From: Candidatus Blautia faecigallinarum
Lineage (GTDB): Bacteria > Bacillota > Clostridia > Lachnospirales > Lachnospiraceae
NCBI GenBank assembly: GCA_019116385.1
Contig: DXBU01000016.1
Coordinates: 1 to 64,000, forward strand
Length of the DNA stretch: 64,000 nt
Reading direction: 5' to 3'
Shown: positions 1 through 7,333 of the stretch, in pieces
How the letters are laid out: every line of letters begins with the position of its first letter
Numbering within the stretch: position 1 is the stretch's first letter
Notes under the pieces: model-generated
Seen by the model: only the letters and a program-made list of their open reading frames with translations
Told to the model about the DNA's origin: nothing
The model's database searches: none
Made by a program: the position numbers and the translations under genes

Positions 1-777
1 TCCTTTCCCGGCGTCACCCGCAAAATGCTGTCCACATTCTGCTTGATAATGCCGTATTCTTTCAGCTCTCGCTTGACTTCGCCGTACTGTTCGTACAGCC
101 GCGCTTTCTGCTTGTCCAGCTCCCGGTACTCGGCTTTCAGGGCGGCCAGATCGGGCAGCCTTGTGATTCCGGCGTCCTTGATGGCCTTTGCCGCAGCCTC
201 GTACAAAATGAGCTGACTTTCATGTTCGCGCCGGAACGCGGCCTTGTCTTTGGCCTTGCGATATTCCAGCACCACGGGCCGGAGCTGCTTGTAGGTGGTG
301 AGGTTCTTTATCAGCACCGCCATGTTCCCAAGACGCCGTTCCACATCTTTGAGGGCCGCAGCCGCCTCGTCGTTGGCCGCGCTGATCTCCGCAACCTTGC
401 TTTCCAGCTCGGCATATTGCTCTATGCCATGCTCGGTAAGGAAGTTGATTGTCTTTGCGGCCTGCTTCAAATTTTCGAGCTTCGCCCAACGTGCATAGCC
501 CGCGCTTTGCTGGGCCTTGATGTTGTTCTCCAAGTCGATCCGCAGGGTGATACCCTTGCGCTGCCGATTCGGGCCTCTGTCCACGGCCAGCCCCTTGATC
601 CGGCGGGTGATGGCTTCCTCGGTGTAGTTCTCGCCCAGCGTCTTGCAGCGGGTGAAGCGTTCCTGTCCGGGGGCGCGGAACGAAATAAATTTACCCTGCT
701 TGATCTCATAGCCCTGTGCCGCCATGAGCCGGAGAAAATCGTCAAAGTCTTTGGCCTGCGGGATTACGGCGTAAATA
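1..777 (-). pseudogene. Relaxase/mobilization protein fragment, 5'-truncated and running off the window
   Basis: The minus strand stays open from about position 777 to the window edge. Its translation contains AKDFDDFLRLMAAQGYEIK, then FRAPGQERFTRCKTLGENYT, then a long charged helical region. This resembles the middle and C-terminal part of relaxases from integrative and mobilizable elements of gut Firmicutes. The N-terminal catalytic part, with its tyrosine and metal-binding HxH motif, is absent because the frame is interrupted at about 775-784 by an unrelated rfbA remnant. The 3' end lies left of the window. Without the catalytic part it should not nick DNA. The family call rests on recalled sequence similarity. 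Confidence 0.7.
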
Positions 778-780
778 ACC

Positions 781-930
781 TTTGCCTGTCTGGAAGAAAT
801 TGCATATCTAAATGGGTGGATCAGTAAAGAAGATGTTTTGAATGTATATGAAATATTGAAGAAAAATCAATACGGCCAATACTTAAAAGATGTATTGGAT
901 GGGAAATATGTAGATATCCTCCATGATTGA
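781..930 (+). pseudogene. 3' remnant of glucose-1-phosphate thymidylyltransferase (RfbA/RmlA)
   Basis: Frame 1 reads FACLEEIAYLNGWISKED, then a KKNQYGQYL stretch, ending at TGA 928-930. This matches the conserved C-terminus of RfbA, which makes dTDP-glucose from glucose-1-phosphate and dTTP for dTDP-rhamnose synthesis. Only about 49 codons remain. The nucleotidyltransferase core is missing and there is no start codon or ribosome binding site. Its 5' edge coincides with the broken 5' edge of the oppositely oriented relaxase fragment, so two truncated genes meet head to head. No other dTDP-rhamnose gene is nearby. Confidence 0.75.
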
Positions 931-1048
931 TAAAGAATAGATTATTATGGGCGTTTTGGAAGAGAGGTACCATATGACTGACACAGGAAGACATGTAATG
1001 AAGAGCCAGCAGAAATTAAACATCTACTTCCCTGACCATATATTTTTA

Positions 1049-1077
1049 TTGAAATTTCCACCCACCTTTCCTATAAT
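1049..1077 (+). promoter_or_regulatory. Sigma-A-type promoter for the shortened Rpn-family gene
   Basis: TTGAAA at 1049-1054 and TATAAT at 1072-1077 are separated by exactly 17 bp. Transcription should start near 1084, where the structured leader begins. Confidence 0.65.
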
Positions 1078-1084
1078 AAAATTA

Positions 1085-1187
1085 TATTCCAGAGCACTTG
1101 CGAAACCTTTTGGTTTCCATATGGAGAGTAACCCTGGAATAGCCAGAACATAGGATTCCTCCAAAACATATCTAAGGAGGAGTGAAA
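1085..1187 (+). promoter_or_regulatory. Structured 5' leader with possible Shine-Dalgarno sequestration
   Basis: TATTCCAG (1085-1092) pairs perfectly with CTGGAATA (1134-1141). Inside it lies a GAAACC-TTTT-GGTTTC hairpin (1102-1117) and the palindrome TCCATATGGA (1116-1125). Downstream, TCCTCC (1157-1162) is complementary to GGAGGA (1176-1181), which overlaps the ribosome binding site of the ATG at 1188. The pairings are visible in the sequence; a regulatory role is inferred. I do not recognise a known riboswitch class. Confidence 0.45.
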
Positions 1188-1874
1188 ATGGCAAATCGAA
1201 AAACACTGCCGGATGCGTATGTGATATTTATCTGTGATTTCGACCCGTTTGATAAAAAGAAGTACCGTTATACATTTGACAGCCTGTGCCGGGAGGATCA
1301 TGACCTCCTTCTGGAGGACGGCAGCCATACGGTTTTCCTCAGCACCTGCGGGGAAAATGAAGAGGAAGTGCCGCCGGAGCTGGTGACGTTCTTGAAATAT
1401 GTAAAGGCGGGGTTAAAAGAAAGCACAGAAGATTTCGCAGACAGCTTTGTAAGACGGGTACAGGACGCGGTAAAGAACGTAAAGGCAAGCCGCGAAATGG
1501 AGGAGCAGTATATGTTGTTGGAAGAGCTGATCAAAGAAGAAAGAGAAGAGGCAAGGCAGCAGGGACTTGACGAGGGTCGCAAGTTGGGGCTTGACGAAGG
1601 CCGCAGGTTGGGGCTTGACGAGGGTCGCAAGTTAGGGCTTGACGAAGGCCGCAGGTTGGGGCTTGATGAAGGTCGTGGACGGGGAATCGTAGAAGGCCGT
1701 ATTTCGGATATTCTTGATTTTCTTTTGAATTTCGGGGAAGTGCCAGAGGATATCAGGAAAACGGTAGAAGAGGAAACGGATCCGGAAGTGCTGCGAAGCT
1801 GCTTAAGGCAGGCATCTAAAGCAAAGTCAATGGACGAATTCCGCCAGTTCCTGTCGACCAGAAAAGAAAAGTAA
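1188..1874 (+). CDS. Rpn/PD-(D/E)XK transposase-family protein, N-terminally shortened
   Basis: This 228-aa protein begins in the middle of the family fold with DAYVIFICDFDPF and continues with YRYTF and LEDGSHTVFLST motifs typical of Rpn/PD-(D/E)XK putative transposases. Family members normally have about 100 more N-terminal residues carrying the nuclease core (an Asp and a Glu-x-Gln/Lys motif); those are absent here, so nuclease activity is doubtful. Residues about 126-165 are five GLDEGR-type octapeptides followed by a helical tail. The ATG at 1188 was chosen because AAGGAGG (1174-1180) sits 7 nt upstream; a GTG at 1182 is also in frame but overlaps the ribosome binding site. A good promoter and a terminator show it is organised as an expressed unit. 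An apparently complete relative lies at 39273-40094. Confidence 0.7.
   Translation: MANRKTLPDAYVIFICDFDPFDKKKYRYTFDSLCREDHDLLLEDGSHTVFLSTCGENEEEVPPELVTFLKYVKAGLKESTEDFADSFVRRVQDAVKNVKASREMEEQYMLLEELIKEEREEARQQGLDEGRKLGLDEGRRLGLDEGRKLGLDEGRRLGLDEGRGRGIVEGRISDILDFLLNFGEVPEDIRKTVEEETDPEVLRSCLRQASKAKSMDEFRQFLSTRKEK
1563..1682 (+). repeat. Five in-frame 24-bp tandem repeats
   Basis: Five consecutive 24-bp units encode GLDEGRKL, GLDEGRRL, GLDEGRKL, GLDEGRRL and GLDEGRGR. Units 1 and 3, and units 2 and 4, resemble each other most, giving a higher-order 48-bp period. This suggests recent duplication of a two-unit block. The array could vary in copy number between strains. Confidence 0.9.
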
Positions 1875-1958
1875 GAAAACAGATACTGTAACTGAAAAAA
1901 TAAGAAGCGGAGGAATTCTGTAATACTCCGAAGAAAAAAGAAGAAGAATATACAAAAG

Positions 1959-2007
1959 AAACGGGCAGCGCGTCTTTCTTTGGCGACTGCCCGTTTGGTC
2001 TTTTTAT
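1959..2007 (+). terminator. Rho-independent terminator after the shortened Rpn gene
   Basis: AAACGGGCAG (1959-1968) pairs with CTGCCCGTTT (1987-1996), followed by a T-rich tract to 2007. The stretch 1875-2235 holds only this terminator and the following promoter. I see no gene in it, and the remainder is AT-rich sequence without recognisable coding. Confidence 0.8.
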
Positions 2008-2149
2008 ACTGGAACCATCACATAACTTTTCGCAGTTTCTAATGTCAGATCATACTGCTGCATATCATCTATCCTTTCTCCCGCCTTTCAAAAAAATCAC
2101 GAAAAAAAATCACCGAAAATTCCCACAAATCTTTATCTATTTTTAATCG

Positions 2150-2178
2150 TTTACACATTCTGGTTTATCTGCTATGTT
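2150..2178 (+). promoter_or_regulatory. Candidate promoter of the serine recombinase
   Basis: TTTACA (2150-2155), a 17-bp spacer, then TATGTT (2173-2178) preceded by TGC, which resembles an extended -10. The match is moderate. It is followed by AAAGGAGG just before the ATG at 2236. Confidence 0.4.
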
Positions 2179-2235
2179 ACTTGTATCAACAAAATCGCTG
2201 TTATACAGCAAATATCATACAAAGGAGGAAATTTT

Positions 2236-3741
2236 ATGGAACGAATCAGTGCTATTTACGCAAGGCAGTCCGTGGATAAGCCGGACAGTATCTCTATTGA
2301 GAGCCAGATTGAGTTCTGCAAGTATGAACTCAAGGGCGGAAGTTTCAAAGAGTACAAAGACAAAGGCTACAGCGGGAAGAATACCGTAAGGCCTCAGCTG
2401 CAGCAGCTCCTGGCGGACATCCGCAAGGGAGAGATTTCTAAAGTGATCGTATACAAGCTTGACCGGATCAGCCGGTCGATCCTGGACTTTTCCAATATGA
2501 TGGAATTGTTCCAGGAATATCAGGTAGAATTCGTATCCTCCACGGAAAAATTTGATACCTCCACTCCCATGGGACGGGCCATGCTGAATATCTGCATTGT
2601 GTTCGCCCAGCTGGAAAGAGAAACCATACAAAAGCGGGTAAGCGATTCCTATTACTCCCGCAGCCAGAAGGGCTTCCGCATGGGAGGCCGCCCGCCATAC
2701 GGATTTGAACTGGAAGAGATCATGATCCAGGGAATCCATACCAAGCGTTTGGTGGAAGTGCCTGAGCAGGCGGTGAATGTGAGAAAGATATTTGAACTGT
2801 ATGAAAAACCGGAATCTTCTTATGGAGATATTACCAGGTATTTTTCTGAAAAAGGGGTCCTGTTTTATGGAAAAGATCTGATCCGGCCTATGGTGGCCCA
2901 GCTTCTGCGGAATCCGGTGTACGTAAGGGCGGACAAAGAAATCTACCGCTTTTTTAAAAGCCAGGGAACGGTAATCGTTAATGAAGAGGCGGAGTTTGAC
3001 GGAATACACGGCTGCTATCTTTACCAGGGCCGGGATGTGAAGGAGGACAAAAATAAAAACCTGAAAGGGCAGCTTTTGGTGATCGCTCCCCATGAAGGGC
3101 TGATCTGTGCCGAGCAGTGGCTGAACTGCAGGATCAAGCTGTTTGGGAATACCACCATCAAGGCCAACCGCCGGGCCGTCAATACCTGGCTGGCGGGGAA
3201 GATCAAATGCGGCCACTGCGGATACGCGCTGATGAGCATCAAAAGCCGAAGCGGAAGGCAGTACCTGCGGTGCACCAAACGTCTGAATAACAAATCCTGT
3301 ACCGGCTGCGGCAAAACGTACACGGCGGACATCGAGCTGTATGTTTATCTTCAGATGGTCAGGAAGCTGCGGGAATACCAGACGCCCTTAGGCTATAGCC
3401 AGATGAACCTTCATCCCCAGGTAAAGCGTCTTACAGAAGAGGTGGACGAACTGGAGCAGGAGATCATCTGCCTGGTGGATTCTCTTACCGGAGCCGGAGA
3501 GACTCTCAGCAATTATATCAATAAAAAGGTGGAGGAGATCGATCAGATCCGGCAGAATAAAATGAACGAGATCCTTACCCTTGCCGATGCCGCCGCTACG
3601 CCGGCCCAGCTGGAACGGATCGTGGCGAGCCTGACAAACTGGGAACAGGCAAGCTTTCAGGAAAAGCAGTTCGCGCTGGACAAATTTGTAAATTACATCA
3701 AGATCAGGAAGGGGAGTATAGAAATTACATGGAAAATATGA
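2236..3741 (+). CDS. Large serine recombinase (resolvase, recombinase and zinc-ribbon domains)
   Basis: This 501-aa site-specific recombinase cuts and rejoins DNA through a serine-DNA intermediate. The N-terminal catalytic domain (about 1-150) has YARQS with catalytic Ser12, the YKLDRISRS motif with conserved arginines, and a PMGRAMLNI stretch. A recombinase domain follows (about 155-270, GGRPPYGF onward). Next is a zinc ribbon at about 325-355 with CGHCG and further cysteines, then a coiled-coil region at about 380-430. All parts expected of an ICE or prophage integrase are present and no break is visible. AAAGGAGG lies before the ATG. No other transfer or phage-structural genes remain on either side, so it seems to be an orphan integrase. 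A 23-codon ORF overlaps its stop by the ATGA arrangement. Confidence 0.9.
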   Translation: MERISAIYARQSVDKPDSISIESQIEFCKYELKGGSFKEYKDKGYSGKNTVRPQLQQLLADIRKGEISKVIVYKLDRISRSILDFSNMMELFQEYQVEFVSSTEKFDTSTPMGRAMLNICIVFAQLERETIQKRVSDSYYSRSQKGFRMGGRPPYGFELEEIMIQGIHTKRLVEVPEQAVNVRKIFELYEKPESSYGDITRYFSEKGVLFYGKDLIRPMVAQLLRNPVYVRADKEIYRFFKSQGTVIVNEEAEFDGIHGCYLYQGRDVKEDKNKNLKGQLLVIAPHEGLICAEQWLNCRIKLFGNTTIKANRRAVNTWLAGKIKCGHCGYALMSIKSRSGRQYLRCTKRLNNKSCTGCGKTYTADIELYVYLQMVRKLREYQTPLGYSQMNLHPQVKRLTEEVDELEQEIICLVDSLTGAGETLSNYINKKVEEIDQIRQNKMNEILTLADAAATPAQLERIVASLTNWEQASFQEKQFALDKFVNYIKIRKGSIEITWKI

Positions 3742-3809
3742 CAGAAAGAACGATGCAGCATTTTTTCCATTTTGCCGATGCGTTGGACGTGTCAGCCAGA
3801 CAGGCTTGA
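3738..3809 (+). CDS. 23-codon ORF overlapping the recombinase stop; possibly a truncated partner
   Basis: ATG at 3738 overlaps the recombinase TGA in an ATGA arrangement typical of translational coupling. The frame runs 23 codons to TGA at 3807. It ends in LDVSARQA, which could be the start of a longer helix-turn-helix-like protein. The last codons run into a perfect 18-nt palindrome at 3806-3823. It may be a genuine tiny peptide, the stump of a gene lost during a rearrangement, or chance. I recognise no family. Confidence 0.35.
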   Translation: MTERTMQHFFHFADALDVSARQA

Positions 3810-3823
3810 AAGTTTACTTTCAA
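3806..3823. repeat. Perfect short palindrome downstream of the recombinase
   Basis: TTGAAAGT-TT-ACTTTCAA is an 8-bp perfect inverted repeat with a 2-nt centre. It lies at the end of the small ORF and could be a recombinase-associated crossover or binding site, a weak hairpin, or a regulatory palindrome. Confidence 0.5.
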
Positions 3824-3955
3824 ACTTAAATCTTAGTCATTTCCATTTGGCCCCCAGGGGTTCCTGTTTTCGCAATTCTTTAAGTATCACAACTCGAACA
3901 AAAAATCTACACCTGCATATTTTATAAGCAAATATAATAATCCTATGAGGAAGTT

Positions 3956-4804
3956 ATGGATATCAAAGGGATTGATGTCAGTGCGTATAATGGTACGATT
4001 GACTACAAAAAAGTGTATGCGGATAAAATTAAGGTGGCAATATTGAGAATCACAGAAAGGGGAAATGTTATAGACCCTTCTTTTGAAAAGAATTATAAAG
4101 GCTTTCGGGAAAATAAGATCAAGGTGGGCGTATATAAATTCAGCTATGCGCTGAACACCGATCAGGCCCGGGAAGAAGCCGAAAAGGTGCTGCAAGTCCT
4201 GAACGGGCGGAAACTGGATTTCCCGGTTTTTTATGATGTGGAGTGGTCCAGCCAGCGGCAGCTGCCAAAAGCAGAGCTTACCCAGATCATAAAGGCGTTC
4301 CGGGAAAGGATTCGAAAGGGCGGCTACCTTTTTGGCATATACTGCAATACAGACTGGTACAATAATGTACTGGACACTGCCAGCCTGCCCTACGATTATT
4401 GGCTGGCAGCATACCCCTACAACGACAAAGGGGTGGTGGTAGAATCTCTCCGGCCGCCGGTGGGCATCGGCTGGCAGTACAGTTCCAAGGGCTCGGTGGC
4501 CGGCATAAACGGCTATGTGGATCTGGATCTTTTTTATAAGGATTTTACCGGAAAAGAGGATTCCCAGAAACCGGAGAAGGACTATAAGGTCTGGGTAGGC
4601 GCCTGCACCGGAAACGGCGTCAATGTAAGACGGGGGCCCGGGCTTGCGTACCGTCCTATAGAAGGCTATCCCTATCTGAACAAGGGCAATCTGGTAGACG
4701 TGATCGGAGAGAAGAGAGCAGCGGATCAGGTACTGTGGTATCACATACGGATCGCGGATAAATATAAAGGCTATATACGCCATGACTATATAAAAAGGGT
4801 ATAA
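3956..4804 (+). CDS. GH25 lysozyme (muramidase) with C-terminal SH3-like domain
   Basis: This 282-aa enzyme should cleave the beta-1,4 bond between N-acetylmuramic acid and N-acetylglucosamine. The GH25 barrel spans about 3-195. Conserved acidic residues are Asp7 in GIDVSAYNG and Asp94/Glu96 in the FYDVEW motif; GWQYSSKG and DLDLFY follow near the barrel end. Residues about 205-282 look like a bacterial SH3 wall-binding domain (GVNVRRGPG motif). No signal peptide is visible, so export would need a holin, lysis or a non-classical route, as for phage endolysins. GAGGAAG precedes the ATG. The neighbour on the left is a recombinase and on the right are spore-maturation genes, so it could be a prophage relic or a sporulation-linked hydrolase. 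Confidence 0.85.
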   Translation: MDIKGIDVSAYNGTIDYKKVYADKIKVAILRITERGNVIDPSFEKNYKGFRENKIKVGVYKFSYALNTDQAREEAEKVLQVLNGRKLDFPVFYDVEWSSQRQLPKAELTQIIKAFRERIRKGGYLFGIYCNTDWYNNVLDTASLPYDYWLAAYPYNDKGVVVESLRPPVGIGWQYSSKGSVAGINGYVDLDLFYKDFTGKEDSQKPEKDYKVWVGACTGNGVNVRRGPGLAYRPIEGYPYLNKGNLVDVIGEKRAADQVLWYHIRIADKYKGYIRHDYIKRV

Positions 4805-4858
4805 TGGAAAACCCTTTCTCGTACAATAAAATAACAAACTTTCGAAGGACAGAAGGGT

Positions 4859-5476
4859 ATGGCATATTTGTGGGGCGGAATGATCGTGATCGGGATCCTT
4901 TACGGAGCCCTTACGGGAAATCTCCAGGCGGTGACGGAGGCGGTGATCGCTTCTGGAAAGGAAGCTGTCACCCTTTGTATCTCTATGGCCGGGATCACCG
5001 CCATGTGGACGGGTATCATGAAGATCGCGGAAACGACAGGGCTGACAGGGCAGCTGTCCCGCGGCCTTCGGCCTGTGATCAAAGTACTCTTTCCGGGGCT
5101 TCCCAAAGAATCCAAGGCACTTCCCTATATTTCTGTAAATTTTTTATCAAATTTTTTGGGCCTAAGCTGGGCCAGCACCTCCTCCGGCCTGCTGGCATTC
5201 CGGGAACTGGACCGGATCAACCGGGAACAGTGCCGGAAATACGGGGAAAATAAAAAACGGGGGATCCACATTGCCAGCCGGGAAATGTGTACATTTCTGA
5301 TCATTAATGTTTCCTCCCTTCAGCTGATCCCCGTTTCGATCCTTGCCTACCGGGCCCAGTACGGAAGTGCCCAGCCTGCCGCCGTGGTAGGCCCGGCCAT
5401 TCTGGCAACAAGCATCAGTACGCTTACCGCGGTTCTTTTCTGCATAGCTATGAACCGAAAGAAAGGGGAGCCGTAA
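4859..5476 (+). CDS. spmA: Spore maturation protein A
   Basis: This 205-aa membrane protein belongs to the nucleoside-recognition/Gate domain family and is encoded directly before spmB. In Bacillus, SpmA and SpmB are needed for full dehydration of the spore core. Several hydrophobic segments are visible (about 5-25, 40-60, 95-125, 155-200). A SNFLGLSWASTSSGLLAFREL-type stretch (about 99-120) occupies the place of the conserved Gly/Asn-rich gate motif. GAAGG lies upstream of the ATG at 4859. The stop overlaps the spmB start by one base, showing translational coupling. Confidence 0.88.
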   Translation: MAYLWGGMIVIGILYGALTGNLQAVTEAVIASGKEAVTLCISMAGITAMWTGIMKIAETTGLTGQLSRGLRPVIKVLFPGLPKESKALPYISVNFLSNFLGLSWASTSSGLLAFRELDRINREQCRKYGENKKRGIHIASREMCTFLIINVSSLQLIPVSILAYRAQYGSAQPAAVVGPAILATSISTLTAVLFCIAMNRKKGEP

Positions 5477-6003
5477 TGAAAGCGATCACGTATCTGTCAA
5501 ATTTTATGATACCATTTTTGCTGTTTTATATTATTGGCTACGGACTGCTGTGCAAGAGAGATATTTATACGGATTTTTTGGATGGGGCAAAAGACGGGCT
5601 GAAGACTGCGGCGGGAATCCTGCCTACGCTGATCGGCCTTATGACCGGAGTGGGCGTATTAAGAGCTTCTGGTTTTTTGGAATTTTTGGGAGGACTTTTG
5701 GGAAGAGCCACGGATCAGATCGGTATACCTTCAGATCTGGTGCCGTTAACGCTGGTGCGGCTGTTTTCTTCCAGCGCAGCCACAGGACTTTTATTGGATA
5801 TTTTTAAGGAGCACGGGGCGGATTCCCTGGCTGGCCTTACCGGAGCGGTCATCTTAAGCGCCACAGAAAGCGTATTCTACTGTATGAGTGTTTATTATGG
5901 CTCTGTGAAAATAGAAAAGACACGATATACCCTCGCTGGGGCACTATTGGCAACAGCGGCGGGAACTGCCGCCGCTGTGTGTATCGTACGTATTCTTTGT
6001 TAA
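5476..6003 (+). CDS. spmB: Spore maturation protein B
   Basis: This 175-aa integral membrane protein is the partner of SpmA. Features include an N-terminal membrane segment (about 8-28), a gate-like segment with GILPTLIGLMTGVGVLRASG (about 47-66), a PLTLVRLFSSSAATGLLLD region and a terminal hydrophobic helix. It shares a base with the spmA stop codon. Its own stop (6001-6003) overlaps the stop of the convergent acyltransferase gene, so the two transcripts are antisense at their 3' ends and no terminator separates them. Confidence 0.9.
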   Translation: MKAITYLSNFMIPFLLFYIIGYGLLCKRDIYTDFLDGAKDGLKTAAGILPTLIGLMTGVGVLRASGFLEFLGGLLGRATDQIGIPSDLVPLTLVRLFSSSAATGLLLDIFKEHGADSLAGLTGAVILSATESVFYCMSVYYGSVKIEKTRYTLAGALLATAAGTAAAVCIVRILC

Positions 6004-6740
6004 ATCAGATCTTTGTTTTTGGAAAGCATTTCCGAGATCACATCTCTGGTATAAGCCCCCAGATGCTTTTTCTGCTCTTTATCCAGCTGGTCTGGATAGA
6101 TGGGCTTTCCATATTCCAGCACCACGTGGCAGGGGGTGACCCTGGGGGTGTGGGCCTCGAAGATCTGGGCCGTATTATTTAGAGCCATGGGAATGATGGG
6201 GCAGTTGGTCTTAGTGGCGATCTTAAAGCTCCCTTCATGGAAGGGCAGCAGTTCCTGCTCTGAGGAATTCCGGTTTCTGGTGCCTTCAGGGAAGATGCAG
6301 ATGGAAATACCGGATTTTATTTTTTCTATAGCAGTCAGGATGGTCTGAAGCCCCTGCTTGATATCCTTACGGTCCAAAAACAGGCAGTGCAGGTATTTCA
6401 TCCAGTTGGATAACAGGGGATAGCGCAGCATTTCTTTTTTGGCTACGTAGCCGGTGCGGATGGGACAGCGGCTGTAGGTGAGGATGATATCAAAGTAGCT
6501 TCTGTGGTTTCCGATATAGAGGACGGGGGTGTCCTTAGGAACGTTTTCTTCGCCGATGACGGTTACTTTGGTTCCGGCGATACGCAGGATCAGGCGGAAG
6601 ACCCCCTGGATGATGCGCAGGGAACTGAAATCTTTTTTTAGGGGAGCAAATTTCCCCAGGATCCATTCTGCGATCAAAAGCGGAATGGACAGGATCAGAT
6701 AGCCGATCACCACAGTACAGATTAAAATAAAACGGATCAT
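6000..6740 (-). CDS. 1-acyl-sn-glycerol-3-phosphate acyltransferase (PlsC/LPLAT family)
   Basis: This 246-aa membrane-bound acyltransferase should convert lysophosphatidic acid to phosphatidic acid in phospholipid synthesis. An N-terminal membrane helix (about 2-28) precedes the catalytic motif NHRSYFD, the NHx4D box. The substrate-binding FPEGTRNR motif and a CPIIPMAL segment follow in the expected order. The start was set at 6740 because GAGAGGGA lies just upstream and the protein then begins MIRFILIC; the open frame extends another 44 codons upstream without family-like sequence. It converges on spmB and diverges from the PrcB-like lipoprotein gene. Confidence 0.88.
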   Translation of the reverse strand: MIRFILICTVVIGYLILSIPLLIAEWILGKFAPLKKDFSSLRIIQGVFRLILRIAGTKVTVIGEENVPKDTPVLYIGNHRSYFDIILTYSRCPIRTGYVAKKEMLRYPLLSNWMKYLHCLFLDRKDIKQGLQTILTAIEKIKSGISICIFPEGTRNRNSSEQELLPFHEGSFKIATKTNCPIIPMALNNTAQIFEAHTPRVTPCHVVLEYGKPIYPDQLDKEQKKHLGAYTRDVISEMLSKNKDLI

Positions 6741-6907
6741 AAATATTCCCTCTCTTGTCATGGATATCTGGATTTGGATAAGCACAGCGGCAATAAAATG
6801 ACCAACTGTACAGTCATTTATCATTATACGGAATTTTTGATTTCCTTGCAATAAATCTTTTTCATCTGTCATAGAATAAATAGTAAGTAAAAGCTGGGGG
6901 CGGCAGT

Positions 6908-7315
6908 ATGAAAAAAATAGTCTCCCTGTTTTTTCCTGTCCTTATGGCATGCCTCCTTTGCGGCTGCCGGCTGGTCCGCATAGAGGAGGCGCCAAGGACG
7001 GCCCTTGATTATACCGTTATCAGCCAGGAGGAGATACCCCAGGAGATAACCGCGCTGATCCAGGAAAAGAAGGAAAAAGAATTTCAGATGACCTACCAAA
7101 GGGGAGAATTTCTTTACCTGCTGAAGGGCTATGGGCGGCAGATGACAGGGGGATACAGCATCCAGATCGAAGAACTGTCCATGTCGGAAACAGCGGTTTT
7201 CTTTAAGACCCGGCTGATGGGACCGGAGGAGGAAAGGTATGGAAGCGAGCCCTCGTATCCCTATATTGTTGTAAAAATGAAGTACCTGGATAAACCGGTG
7301 GAATTTGAATCGTAG
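6908..7315 (+). CDS. PrcB-like lipoprotein
   Basis: This 135-aa protein has a type II signal peptide (KK, hydrophobic core, LLCGC with lipidated Cys20). Its C-terminal part has GGYSIQIEEL and SYPYIVVKM, which resembles the C-terminal domain of PrcB, a protease-complex subunit. The role in this group of bacteria is not established. It lies 18 nt before the SipL-like gene and probably shares its transcript. The upstream 167 bp to the divergent acyltransferase should hold both promoters, but I could not assign a convincing one. Confidence 0.65.
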   Translation: MKKIVSLFFPVLMACLLCGCRLVRIEEAPRTALDYTVISQEEIPQEITALIQEKKEKEFQMTYQRGEFLYLLKGYGRQMTGGYSIQIEELSMSETAVFFKTRLMGPEEERYGSEPSYPYIVVKMKYLDKPVEFES

Positions 7316-7333
7316 GAAGGAGTATAAAACCAT

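Noticed and set aside
222..827. A 201-codon plus-strand open frame
   Set aside because: It lies antisense to the relaxase frame, crosses the junction and has no family features; the relaxase motifs on the other strand explain the openness.
947..1153. Small open frame before the Rpn-type gene
   Set aside because: It crosses the TTGAAA/TATAAT promoter and the structured leader, and shows no ribosome binding site or recognisable sequence.
2107..2119. AAATCACCGAAAA upstream of the recombinase matching the 23-bp repeats at 61966
   Set aside because: A single 13-bp AT-rich match is expected by chance in 64 kb, and no tandem copies accompany it.
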